Source of the DNA: Candidatus Dormiibacterota bacterium
Lineage (GTDB): Bacteria; Chloroflexota; Dormibacteria; Aeolococcales; Aeolococcaceae
Direction: 5' to 3'
Assembly (NCBI GenBank): GCA_027451645.1
Contig: DAIDIX010000018.1
Span: forward strand, 1 to 13,913
Length of the DNA: 13,913 nucleotides
This document shows positions 6,882-13,913 of the stretch, piece after piece; position 1 is the first letter of the stretch; each line of letters begins with the position of its first letter. The position numbers and the translations under genes were made by a program. The notes beneath the pieces were generated by a model, which worked only from the letters and a program-made list of their open reading frames with translations, made no database searches and had not been told where the DNA came from.

Positions 6882-8503
6882 AACGGTTCAGGGATCATGT
6901 CGATTGCACCGCATGGACATTCTGCAGCGCAGATACCGCATCCCTTGCAGTACTCAAGGTCCACACGATATCCATGCCCAGTAGACGGATCCTTGATGAT
7001 GGCATTGTCTGGACACATGCCATAACAGTTGTCGCACTGGAAGCAGTTCCCGCAGGACATGCAGCGTCTCGCTTCGAAAAGCGCTGTTTCCACATCGAGC
7101 GGCAGCACTACCTCATCAAATGTCGTTGCTCTTCGTGCCAGCTCGAGTGTGGGTCGTACAGACCTCGGTGCATCGGAGAAGTACCATGTATTGAGCCGCT
7201 CGTATGTTGCCGGCTCCCGCAGTGAGCCTGGTGTGTCGGGATGCCCGAGATACGCAGCAATCGCAGCTGCAGCAGTGCGTCCCATGCCAATTGCATCTGT
7301 CGCAGTCTTCGTTCCGGGCACGACATCTCCACCGGCAAAGATACCCTCAGCTCCTGTCATTCCTGAGGAATCAACACCAATCTCGCCATCTTCCACACGG
7401 ATGCTGGAGATGGTTGACAGGAACGACGTATCGCTATCCTGCCCTACAGCAAGGATGACTGTATCTGCATCGAGCTTCGTGAACTTCCCGGTTGGCTTCG
7501 CCTTGCCTTCATCATCGAGCTCCATCTGCTCAATAGTGAGCTCGTGAGGACTCACGTAGGAAATCGTCGAGAGCCACTGGACTTCAACTCCCTCCTCGAG
7601 AGCACCCTCAAGTTCCTCTGGATGTGCTGGCATCTCGTGCGCTGTCCTGCGGTAGACAATGACTGTCTCATGAGCACCAAGACGTCGTGCAGTCCGCGCA
7701 GCATCCATGGCAGTGTTTCCCCCTCCATAGACAGCAACCCTCTTCCCGATATGGATTGTTTCACCATGTGACGCCTTCCTGAGAATGGCGAGTGCATCCG
7801 TGAGATGTGTACCATCCTCCATCGGGATATCGATCTTTTTCCCAATGCCTTCGCCGATTGCGATATAGCAGGCAGCATACTTCTGCGAGGCCATGAGAGC
7901 AGCAAGGTCTTCAACCTGTGTGTTCAGCTGCACCTCGATGCCATCAGCGAGAAGGCGTTCAATTTCGCCATGCACAATATCCCTCGGGAGCCGATATGCG
8001 GGAATTCCATACTGGAGCATTCCTCCAACCTCGCTCTCCCGTTCACAGAGAACGACACGAAACCCCCGACGCCGAAGCTGATACGCAGCTGACAGCCCTG
8101 AAGGACCTCCACCAACAATGAGTACGGGGGCATCATGGATGACTTCGGGCAGCTTGAATTCGAGATGATGCTCAAGCGCATAGTCCCCAAGGAACCGCTC
8201 GACTGCATTGATGCCTACTGCACTGTCGAGTGATGCCCTGTTGCACGCAGTCTCGCACGGGTGATAGCAGATCCGTCCCATGATGGCTGGAAACGGATTG
8301 ACCTCGGTAAGTGTTCGCCAGGCCTTCTCGTAGTCCCCTTCCTCTGCAAAATACAGCCATGTCTGCACCTCTTCACCTGCTGGGCAGGAGGAGGTGCATG
8401 GGGGAATGCGGTCAACATATACTGGCCGCTCCACGCGCCAGCTGCCTGTCCTGTTTCTCCTGCCACTGTCAGCAGGAAGCGAGATTGCATATGGCAGTGT
8501 CAT
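6878..8503 (-). CDS. NAD(P)-linked FAD oxidoreductase fused to a 2x[4Fe-4S] ferredoxin (delta) domain, Por-associated
   Basis: This is a 541-residue flavoprotein, the last gene of the por operon. Its N-terminus resembles the small subunit of glutamate synthase (GltD) and dihydropyrimidine dehydrogenase: cysteines 36, 40, 83 and 87 suit an iron-sulfur cluster, GGGPSG (131-136) binds FAD, and GGGNTAMDAAR (260-270) binds NAD(P). A second FAD contact is GIFAGGD (387-392). The C-terminus (481-541) has two ferredoxin motifs, Cys487/490/493/497-Pro and Cys519/522/525/529-Pro, like the PorD delta subunit, plus extra Cys481 and Cys484. It likely carries electrons between the PorAB core and NAD(P). Its ATG overlaps the porB stop as ATGA, behind GAGGAGGTG. 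Related flavoproteins occur with phenylglyoxylate:NAD+ and 2-oxoglutarate oxidoreductases. It is not a true GltD, because no large glutamate synthase subunit lies beside it. Confidence 0.88.
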   Translation of the reverse strand: MTLPYAISLPADSGRRNRTGSWRVERPVYVDRIPPCTSSCPAGEEVQTWLYFAEEGDYEKAWRTLTEVNPFPAIMGRICYHPCETACNRASLDSAVGINAVERFLGDYALEHHLEFKLPEVIHDAPVLIVGGGPSGLSAAYQLRRRGFRVVLCERESEVGGMLQYGIPAYRLPRDIVHGEIERLLADGIEVQLNTQVEDLAALMASQKYAACYIAIGEGIGKKIDIPMEDGTHLTDALAILRKASHGETIHIGKRVAVYGGGNTAMDAARTARRLGAHETVIVYRRTAHEMPAHPEELEGALEEGVEVQWLSTISYVSPHELTIEQMELDDEGKAKPTGKFTKLDADTVILAVGQDSDTSFLSTISSIRVEDGEIGVDSSGMTGAEGIFAGGDVVPGTKTATDAIGMGRTAAAAIAAYLGHPDTPGSLREPATYERLNTWYFSDAPRSVRPTLELARRATTFDEVVLPLDVETALFEARRCMSCGNCFQCDNCYGMCPDNAIIKDPSTGHGYRVDLEYCKGCGICAAECPCGAIDMIPEPF

Positions 8504-9501
8504 GGGATCACCTCCTCAGGCAGAAGATCATACTGCCTGATCTGTGCATCTGCAATCTGCTGGATGCGCTCTACTATGTCCTTCCGTCCAGCTCCCCGAA
8601 AGAGATGCTGATACCGCTTCTGCATGCGGAGATACTCCTCGACTGGCCGTATATGGCGGATGGGAGTCCTATCGGTAACAACGCCTTTCTCTGCCTCATA
8701 AACGGGGAACAGGCCAGTTTCGCAGGCAAGTCGAGCCACATGAATTGTGTCATGTGCCTCAGTTCCCCAGCCGAGCGGGCATGGCACGAGCACATGCAGA
8801 TATCGTGCTCCCCTGATCTCCATGGCCTTTGTGACCTTCGCCTCGAGATCATGGAGATCGGCTACTGTTGCTGTAGCCACGTAGGGAATGCCGTGGGCAA
8901 CAGCGATCTTCGGCAGATCCTTCCCTTGTCCAAAGGCATTTCCCGGTTCAGATCCAATTGCCTCAGTTGTCGCAGTCCTGGCAGCTGGAGGAGTTGCACC
9001 AGACCGCTGCACACCCGTATTCATGTACGCCTCATTGTCATAGCAGACGAAGAGTACATCATCGTTGCGCTCGAACATTCCCGAAAGAGTGCCAAATCCG
9101 ATGTCGACAGTACCTCCATCACCTGCCTGAGCTACAACACGGGTCGACACATTTCCCTGCATTCTGAGCGCAGCTGCAACACCGGTTGCAACTGCAGGCG
9201 CATTTCCAAAGAGTGAGTGGAGCCACGGGACCTTCCAGGACGATTCGGGGAATGGTGATGAGAACACTTCGAGACAGCCCGTTGCATTGACAACAACGAT
9301 GTCATTGCCTGTTGCACGCATTGCAGCATCAAGAACATATCGTGCAGCGAGTGCCTCCCCGCAACCCTGACAGGCCCTGTGTCCGCTGTCGAGTGCATTT
9401 GTCCGCTCCATCTGTGACTGTACCGTGACACGTTCCCTGTCAAGCAAACGATTACCGATAGCGAAACTCCCGACCTGGTAGAAGCGGATACGCTCAGTCA
9501 T
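8500..9501 (-). CDS. porB: Pyruvate:acceptor oxidoreductase beta subunit (thiamine diphosphate-binding)
   Basis: This is the catalytic beta subunit of a 2-oxoacid:ferredoxin oxidoreductase. It binds thiamine diphosphate and a [4Fe-4S] cluster and, with PorA, converts pyruvate and CoA to acetyl-CoA, CO2 and two electrons. At 333 residues it has the family's usual length. Visible motifs are GHRACQGCGEAL with Cys44 and Cys47, the cofactor signature GDGGTVDIGFGTLSG, and CYDNEAYMNTGVQRSG, with a further cysteine in VPCPLGW. The N-terminal block RFYQVGSFAIGNRLL is typical of the bacterial subgroup. The ATG overlaps the porA stop as ATGA, and GGAGG lies nine bases before it. Pyruvate is the best guess because PorA also matches the pyruvate type; 2-oxoisovalerate or aromatic 2-oxoacids cannot be excluded. 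Confidence 0.93.
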   Translation of the reverse strand: MTERIRFYQVGSFAIGNRLLDRERVTVQSQMERTNALDSGHRACQGCGEALAARYVLDAAMRATGNDIVVVNATGCLEVFSSPFPESSWKVPWLHSLFGNAPAVATGVAAALRMQGNVSTRVVAQAGDGGTVDIGFGTLSGMFERNDDVLFVCYDNEAYMNTGVQRSGATPPAARTATTEAIGSEPGNAFGQGKDLPKIAVAHGIPYVATATVADLHDLEAKVTKAMEIRGARYLHVLVPCPLGWGTEAHDTIHVARLACETGLFPVYEAEKGVVTDRTPIRHIRPVEEYLRMQKRYQHLFRGAGRKDIVERIQQIADAQIRQYDLLPEEVIP

Positions 9502-10724
9502 CTCGCAATCCTCCGGGAAAGTGGTGAGCCACGATGATGTACAGGAAGTTCCTGCCGTGAAGTTCCTCCTCCTGCATGGTCCACATGCAGGTCAAGAAAG
9601 GAGAAATCGGGAAGCTTGCCATACTGGAGCTTGACGAAGATGCCATCGAGGCCATCCTCGTGCACTGGCCTTCCCCCCAGCCCGAGCACGACAGTGGCAA
9701 GATGGACATCCTCATGAAACAGTGCCCGTGCAATGTCATTTGTGAGAATGCCTCCGGTGCCTGTAGCAAATGCACGCTCGAGAACTATGACATGCTTCCG
9801 GCCTGCAAGTGCTTCACGCAAGGCATCGTCGGGAAACGGTCTGAATGTCGTGACGCCAAGCACGCCTATCCGCTCTCCCCGTTCCCGACGACGATCAACA
9901 ACATCCTTCACTGTGCCCAGTATGGATCCCATGCCGACAACAACAGTCTCTGCATCGTCCATGAGGTACGGGCTCACAAGACCTCCTGCATCCCTTCCGA
10001 ATGTCCTGAGGAACTCGCTTTTCACCTCTTCAATCGTCGTTCGTGCACTGCGCATTGCCTCGTGGGCCTGGAAGCGCACCTCAGTGAACGCTTCTGGACC
10101 AACCATTGCACCAATAGTGATGGGGTCTCCTGCAGAGAGAAGCTGCCGGGGAGCAATGCGCGGAAGAAAACCAGCAATTGCCTCATGGGAAGGAAGATCG
10201 ATGCGTTCCACTGCATGCGTGAGGACAAATCCGTCCATGCATACCATGACAGGGAGTGAGCACATTTCCGCAATCCGGAATGCCTGTATGTGGAGATCTA
10301 CAGCATCCTGATTCGTCTCTGCAAACAGCTGGATCCACCCTGCATCGCGAGCTGCCATTGCATCACTCTGGTCATTCCAGATATTGATCGGAGCACCTAC
10401 TGCCCTGTTCGCGAGTGTCATGACGATTGGAAGGCCGAGGCCCCCTGCATTGTACACAGCCTCCATCATGTACAGGAGGCCCTGACTTGCTGTTGCAGTG
10501 TACGTTCTCGCACCAGCAGCCGATGCCCCAATAAGTACAGAAAGTGCAGCGAACTCCGACTCCACGTTGATGAACTCTGCATGCAGTGCCCCACTCCTGA
10601 CTGCCCTGCCTACTCCCTCGACAATATGCGTCTGCGGCGTTATGGGATAGGCACAAACAACGTCCGGTGATGCACCAGCTACAGCCTCGGCTACAGCCTG
10701 TGATCCTTCAATTTCAATGAGCAT
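9498..10724 (-). CDS. porA: Pyruvate:acceptor oxidoreductase alpha subunit
   Basis: This is the alpha subunit that forms the substrate and thiamine-diphosphate pocket with PorB. At 408 residues it matches archaeal and bacterial PorA. Visible motifs are AYPITPQT near residue 30, NVESEFAALS, the TASQGLLYM loop, and NRAVGAPINIWNDQSDAMAARD followed by GWIQLFAETNQDAVD. The last block closely follows the pyruvate type rather than the 2-oxoglutarate type. A transketolase-like C-terminal domain follows (VVVGMGSILGTVKDVVD, GVLGVTTFRPFP). The ATG at 10724 lies 11 bp inside the end of porG, with GGAGGT eight bases upstream, so the genes are translationally coupled. The assignment to the Por/Vor class is firm; pyruvate as the exact substrate is inference. 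Confidence 0.93.
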   Translation of the reverse strand: MLIEIEGSQAVAEAVAGASPDVVCAYPITPQTHIVEGVGRAVRSGALHAEFINVESEFAALSVLIGASAAGARTYTATASQGLLYMMEAVYNAGGLGLPIVMTLANRAVGAPINIWNDQSDAMAARDAGWIQLFAETNQDAVDLHIQAFRIAEMCSLPVMVCMDGFVLTHAVERIDLPSHEAIAGFLPRIAPRQLLSAGDPITIGAMVGPEAFTEVRFQAHEAMRSARTTIEEVKSEFLRTFGRDAGGLVSPYLMDDAETVVVGMGSILGTVKDVVDRRRERGERIGVLGVTTFRPFPDDALREALAGRKHVIVLERAFATGTGGILTNDIARALFHEDVHLATVVLGLGGRPVHEDGLDGIFVKLQYGKLPDFSFLDLHVDHAGGGTSRQELPVHHRGSPLSRRIAR

Positions 10725-11304
10725 GATTCAGTACCTCCGCACGTGCAGCTTCAGCGCCTGCCTCAACTGCACGACAGTTCTTCTCCGCAATCGCAGGAGG
10801 AAACCGGTCCCGTATTGCGTGTTCCAGGGCAGCAATGGAGATATCCTCACAGACCACTGCATAGGCGCCCAGGAGTGGCACATTTGGGACTGCTCTTCCG
10901 ATATGCGTGAGTGCAATTTCCGTAGCTGGAAGAGACACAAGATGGCCTTCCGGAAGTGCTGGAAGGCGTGGATCGCCTGCAAGCTCCCCTGCTGACCTGA
11001 GCGTATTGATGAAGCAGAAGCCATCTGATGCAAGGCCCAAAAGGGTATCTGCACTGTTGAGGAGAGTCGCATCCTGGATGATGAGAACATCCGGAGCTCC
11101 TATTGGAGCATGAGTGCGGATTGGGGATGTCGAGATCCTGCAGTATGCAATGACAGGAGCACCCATACGCTCTGACCCGAAGCTCGGAAATGCGAGTGAA
11201 TGCTCTCCATCATGAAATGCGGCTACTGCAAGGAGCTCTGCTGCAGTGACAACGCCCTGACCACCACGACCATGGATGCGGATTGACTTCTGCTCATGAA
11301 TCAC
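10714..11304 (-). CDS. porG: Pyruvate:acceptor oxidoreductase gamma subunit
   Basis: This is the first gene of the por operon, encoding the gamma subunit of about 196 residues, the usual length. It starts with the family signature RIHGRGGQGVVTAAELLA, followed by AFPSFGSERMGAPV and PNVPLLGAY. The subunit is a structural, CoA-side partner of the alpha-beta core. The reading frame stays open back to 11952, but that part runs antisense to ftsH and is not coding. Within it, ATG 11322 lies before the Shine-Dalgarno AAAGGAG (11311-11317), whereas the GTG at 11304 sits six bases after it, so GTG 11304 is chosen (GTG 11307 is only three bases away). The start of the signature only a few residues later fits. 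Confidence 0.9.
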   Translation of the reverse strand: MIHEQKSIRIHGRGGQGVVTAAELLAVAAFHDGEHSLAFPSFGSERMGAPVIAYCRISTSPIRTHAPIGAPDVLIIQDATLLNSADTLLGLASDGFCFINTLRSAGELAGDPRLPALPEGHLVSLPATEIALTHIGRAVPNVPLLGAYAVVCEDISIAALEHAIRDRFPPAIAEKNCRAVEAGAEAARAEVLNHAH

Positions 11305-11469
11305 CACTGTCTCCTTTAGCATCCTGGAATATACGTTTAGTTTAGCACTACTCTTTCTCCGCATACTGGAGCATCGCTCGTTTCCTCCCAGAACGCCATA
11401 CCGATCTGCAGCCATCCGTTGGCGGATTTGTCCGTTCATTGTCTCCTGGGGACCACTACGATACTGTCC
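11305..11469. promoter_or_regulatory. Divergent intergenic region between the por operon and ftsH
   Basis: This 165-bp spacer must hold the start signals for both directions. On the minus strand TATATT (11328-11333) is a possible -10 box placed so that the transcript would begin just before the porG Shine-Dalgarno, but no convincing -35 box is at the right distance. On the plus strand TTGTCT (11439-11444), 17 bp and TACTGT (11462-11467) make a weak promoter-like pair ending two bases before the ftsH ATG. A single TTAGCACT at 11342-11349 recalls half of a CIRCE heat-shock operator, but the inverted partner is absent. None of these is firm. Confidence 0.3.
11311..11317 (-). promoter_or_regulatory. 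Ribosome binding site deciding the porG start
   Basis: AAAGGAG on the minus strand is six bases before the GTG at 11304. It argues against the in-frame ATG at 11322, which lies upstream of it. Confidence 0.65.
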
Positions 11470-13350
11470 ATGAACGATGCACACACACCGAACACACCAT
11501 CGCAGCAGCCGGAGGATCCTTCGAAGAAGCCGGTTCGCTCCTGGAAGCTCAAGCCCGTACATGCACGGTTCATTCGAGTTGGCATTGCAGCAGCAGCCCT
11601 GACTGGTGCAGTGTTTCTTTCGACACAGAGTCCCCATCAGGCCCATTCGACCTCCAGCAGCACACCTGCTGCCACAGCTGCTGCCAAAACCGCCTCTCCA
11701 GCCAGCACGAAAGCTCCCACGCCAACGACAGTACCCTCGAAGTCCACTTCCACATCTGGAACTGCAAAGAAGAAGTCGAACACCCAGACAATTACCCTCA
11801 ACAACTCGACTGTGACCATCCAGCCCTCCTCGAGTGCTGCATCGCAGCTTATGGGGGATGTATTCCTCTATGGCATGCTCATTGGAGTGGGATACCTCTT
11901 CATACGGGCGATGAAGAAGAAGCAGGCTTCCATGATTCCCCAGTCGCAGCACGGTCCGCTGAACTCACGGCCAACCACGAGGTTCTCTGATGTTGCTGGT
12001 CAGGACGAAGCAGTGAAGGATGTGCAGGAAATCGTCGAGATGCTGAAGAATCCAGAACGGTTCACACGAGTGGGTGCAAAGGTCCCGCGTGGTGTTCTCC
12101 TCTATGGTCCTCCTGGCACAGGAAAGACCCTTCTTGCACGGGCAGTTGCTGGAGAGTCGGATGCAACATTCTTCTCCATCTCTGCATCCTCCTTCGAGGA
12201 GATGTTCGTTGGACTCGGTGCATCCCGGGTACGTGCTCTCTTTGCAAAGGCAAAGACCATGGCACCAGCAATCATCTTTATTGATGAAGTTGACTCTGTC
12301 GGACAGAGGCGATCTGGCCACGCAATGTCATCCAATACCGAGAACCAGACACTCAACCAGTTTCTTGCTGAGCTTGATGGCCTTGAAGGTCGTGACAATG
12401 TCATTGTCATTGCCTCGACGAACCGTCCCGAAGTGCTCGATGAAGCATTTCTCCGTCCAGGACGCTTCGACCGGAAGATTGCTGTCACACTCCCAGACAT
12501 TGAGGGACGTCGCCAGATTCTCAAGATCCATGCACAGGGAAAGCCTCTTGCCGAACATGTGGATCTGGAATCTGTAGCACGCCGCACTCCGGGAATGAGT
12601 GGTGCAGATCTCGAGAACATCCTCAATGAGGCTGCCCTTCTTGCTGGTCGAGCAGGAACCACCACCATATCCCAGGCAAATATTGACGAGGCATACATGC
12701 GGGTTGTCGCAGGTGCAGAACGGAAACTCGAGATGACTCCGCTCGAGCGTGAGACCATTGCGTACCATGAGGGCGGGCATGCACTCGTGGCCAAGCTCCA
12801 GGGAGATGGCAAGGTCGTTGAGAGTGTCACAATCATCCCACGCGGACAGGCTCTTGGACTCACATCCATCGTTCCTGAGCGGGACCAGGTGCTGCTTTCA
12901 AAGAAGCAGCTTCTTGATGAGCTCGCCCATCTCTTCGGAGGACGGGCTGCTGAGGAAATGTACCTCGGTGAAGATGCCATAACTACTGGTGCATCGAATG
13001 ATCTTGAGCGAATGACACAGGTTGCTGAAAACATGGTGAGACGGTATGCCATGACGAAGCTTGCTCCACGGGCATTTCCATCCGGAGATGGACGGGGTCC
13101 TGCCCTTGACGATCCGGGAAAAGTTGCAACGGAAGTGGACTCGCTTGTCACTGAGGCTGCTGAGCGCGCTCGGAAGCTCCTCACAGAAAATCGTGATGTC
13201 CTTGATGCAATCGCAAAGTCTCTCATGGAACGGGAAACCATCACTGGCGAAGAGCTTGCAGGCATTGTCGATACCATGACTGCAAAGCGGCCTGCACCTG
13301 CTGCGCCTACTCCCTCCCCTACACCACCGAAGGGTGCTGAGCTCAGCTAG
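11470..13350 (+). CDS. ftsH: ATP-dependent zinc metalloprotease FtsH
   Basis: This is a membrane-anchored AAA+ protease that extracts and degrades membrane and short-lived cytosolic proteins as a hexamer. The protein is 626 residues, a normal length. Transmembrane helices lie at about 33-52 and 127-148. The AAA domain has Walker A GPPGTGKT (213-220), pore loop MFVGLG, Walker B IIFIDEVD (268-275) and arginine fingers in RPGRFDR (329 and 332). The peptidase domain has HEGGH (433-437), with Asp511 in TTGASNDLERMT as third zinc ligand. The segment between the helices is unusual: about 50 residues made almost only of Ser, Thr, Ala, Pro and Lys, then a short NTQTITLNNSTVTIQP strand, in place of a recognisable FtsH extracellular domain. 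The tail is Pro/Ala-rich. The ATG at 11470 has no close Shine-Dalgarno; a TTG start at 11419 is possible but adds nothing family-like. Confidence 0.96.
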   Translation: MNDAHTPNTPSQQPEDPSKKPVRSWKLKPVHARFIRVGIAAAALTGAVFLSTQSPHQAHSTSSSTPAATAAAKTASPASTKAPTPTTVPSKSTSTSGTAKKKSNTQTITLNNSTVTIQPSSSAASQLMGDVFLYGMLIGVGYLFIRAMKKKQASMIPQSQHGPLNSRPTTRFSDVAGQDEAVKDVQEIVEMLKNPERFTRVGAKVPRGVLLYGPPGTGKTLLARAVAGESDATFFSISASSFEEMFVGLGASRVRALFAKAKTMAPAIIFIDEVDSVGQRRSGHAMSSNTENQTLNQFLAELDGLEGRDNVIVIASTNRPEVLDEAFLRPGRFDRKIAVTLPDIEGRRQILKIHAQGKPLAEHVDLESVARRTPGMSGADLENILNEAALLAGRAGTTTISQANIDEAYMRVVAGAERKLEMTPLERETIAYHEGGHALVAKLQGDGKVVESVTIIPRGQALGLTSIVPERDQVLLSKKQLLDELAHLFGGRAAEEMYLGEDAITTGASNDLERMTQVAENMVRRYAMTKLAPRAFPSGDGRGPALDDPGKVATEVDSLVTEAAERARKLLTENRDVLDAIAKSLMERETITGEELAGIVDTMTAKRPAPAAPTPSPTPPKGAELS

Positions 13351-13355
13351 GACAG

Positions 13356-13913
13356 TCAGGCCAGACCTTCAGAAGCCGCACTTCGCTGCGTGCGGGCATT
13401 CCTTCCAAGAGTCGCCATCACACGTTCCGCTGCTTCTGGAAACGAGTTCACAGTGTGGATTCGAGCACGTTTCCCCACGAGAGCCGGCCTGTTCTCATAT
13501 GCCCAGGTTGCACGGCCAGCAAGATGGATGCATTGCAGTCCTGCTGCAGCTGCAGGAGCGATGTCTGAGGGGAGACTGTTTCCTATGCTCCACGAGGCTT
13601 CTGCACGTGCTCCATATGCATGGAGAAGTGCCTCGAACATTGCAGGGGATTTTTCGCTCCGCACAATGTAAATGCTGTCGAGAAGATCCGTAAGACCAGC
13701 TTCCAGGAGCCGCTGTACCTGGAGGGCAAGATCTCCCTTCGTGAGAAGCACAACTGTCGCTTCCCTTCCGAGCATGCGGAGTGCCTTCACAGTGGCAGGT
13801 GCAATACGCACTGGCGTGGAGAACACCTTGCGAGCCTCGTCACGAATGAATGCCTGAAGCACTGGCTCCGGAAGAGCAGCCTGCTCCCGGCAGATGCGGG
13901 TATACGCGCGCAC
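13356..13913 (-). CDS. HAD-superfamily hydrolase (partial, N-terminus outside the window)
   Basis: This is the C-terminal 185 codons of a haloacid dehalogenase-type hydrolase, probably a phosphatase; the substrate is unknown. Motif II is LLTKGD (Thr58-Lys59 of the visible part), the motif III lysine is in RSEKSP (Lys88), and motif IV is GNSLPSDIAPAAAAGL (Asp117). Motif I (DxDxT), with the nucleophile Asp, would be to the right of the window, so activity cannot be judged. The frame reaches the window edge, and the GTG there is not a reliable start. The gene is convergent with ftsH, with only five bases between the stops and no hairpin terminator visible. Confidence 0.85.
   Translation of the reverse strand: MRAYTRICREQAALPEPVLQAFIRDEARKVFSTPVRIAPATVKALRMLGREATVVLLTKGDLALQVQRLLEAGLTDLLDSIYIVRSEKSPAMFEALLHAYGARAEASWSIGNSLPSDIAPAAAAGLQCIHLAGRATWAYENRPALVGKRARIHTVNSFPEAAERVMATLGRNARTQRSAASEGLA

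Noticed and set aside
6878..8503. Naming the flavoprotein gene gltD
   Set aside because: The GltD likeness is only in the N-terminal FAD/NAD(P) module. The fused ferredoxin domain and the por operon context point to a different role.
8311..9216. A 301-codon plus-strand frame across porB and the flavoprotein gene
   Set aside because: It spans two well-supported minus-strand genes, is rich in Cys, Ser and His, and has no recognisable domain.
11342..11349. TTAGCACT as a CIRCE heat-shock operator upstream of ftsH
   Set aside because: CIRCE needs an inverted GAGTGCTAA nine bases later, and the sequence there does not match.
11305..11952. Minus-strand extension of the porG frame to 412 codons
   Set aside because: The extra part is antisense to the ftsH N-terminus, has a cysteine- and arginine-rich composition unlike the other genes, and lies upstream of the clear porG Shine-Dalgarno.
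12102..13277. A 391-codon minus-strand frame inside ftsH
   Set aside because: It is a shadow of ftsH codon bias: rich in Ser and Arg, no family motifs, and fully covered by the well-supported FtsH frame.
1..13913. CRISPR array, tRNA, rRNA or riboswitch
   Set aside because: No regularly spaced repeat series, cloverleaf with CCA-proximal features, or rRNA-like block was seen. Nearly all sequence is taken by protein genes and the IS.

Overview
The window looks like a piece of a moderate-GC bacterial chromosome with dense gene packing: ATGA or GTGA start/stop overlaps, convergent genes with almost no spacer, and only one intergenic stretch over 150 bp. The taxon cannot be fixed from sequence alone. 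A multi-subunit pyruvate:acceptor oxidoreductase of the oxygen-sensitive iron-sulfur type suggests an anaerobic or microaerobic, possibly thermophilic or environmental lineage. FtsH, an M50 protease and Shine-Dalgarno motifs of GGAGG type point to Bacteria. Codon choice favours GCA, CTT/CTC, GGA and GAT throughout, which also creates many long shadow frames on the opposite strand.

Layout. (1) 1-860, plus strand: the tail of an unidentified gene overlaps the GTG start of a short-chain dehydrogenase that is broken by one extra C in a CCCC run near its 3' end. (2) 962-2119, plus: an M50 site-2-type membrane protease with a CBS-like C-terminal region. (3) 2153-4255, minus: a complete cytosolic prolyl oligopeptidase, convergent with the protease. 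(4) 4332-5606: an insertion sequence of the IS1202-like (formerly ISNCY) type, with 25-bp terminal inverted repeats, internal repeated end motifs and an intact DDE transposase, but no visible target-site duplication. (5) 5538-6881, plus: a frame that starts on the transposase stop codon behind a good Shine-Dalgarno, reads out through the IS right end and continues into a methyltransferase-like protein of unknown function. (6) 6878-11304, minus: a four-cistron operon, porG-porA-porB followed by a flavoprotein with a fused 2x[4Fe-4S] domain. (7) 11470-13350, plus: ftsH, divergent from the operon, with an unusual Ser/Thr/Ala/Pro-rich segment outside the membrane. (8) 13356-13913, minus: the C-terminal part of a HAD-family hydrolase running off the window.

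How the genes work together. The por operon is the one clear pathway unit. PorA, PorB and PorG supply the thiamine-diphosphate 2-oxoacid oxidoreductase core, and the last gene supplies both the electron-carrying ferredoxin-like (delta) domain and a GltD-like FAD/NAD(P) module. The complex may therefore pass electrons directly to NAD(P)+ or take them from NAD(P)H. FtsH, the M50 protease and prolyl oligopeptidase are three unrelated proteolytic functions that happen to be close together; nothing in the sequence shows they are co-regulated. The most unusual locus is the IS right end, which appears to provide the translation start, and the first 23 codons, of the adjacent gene.
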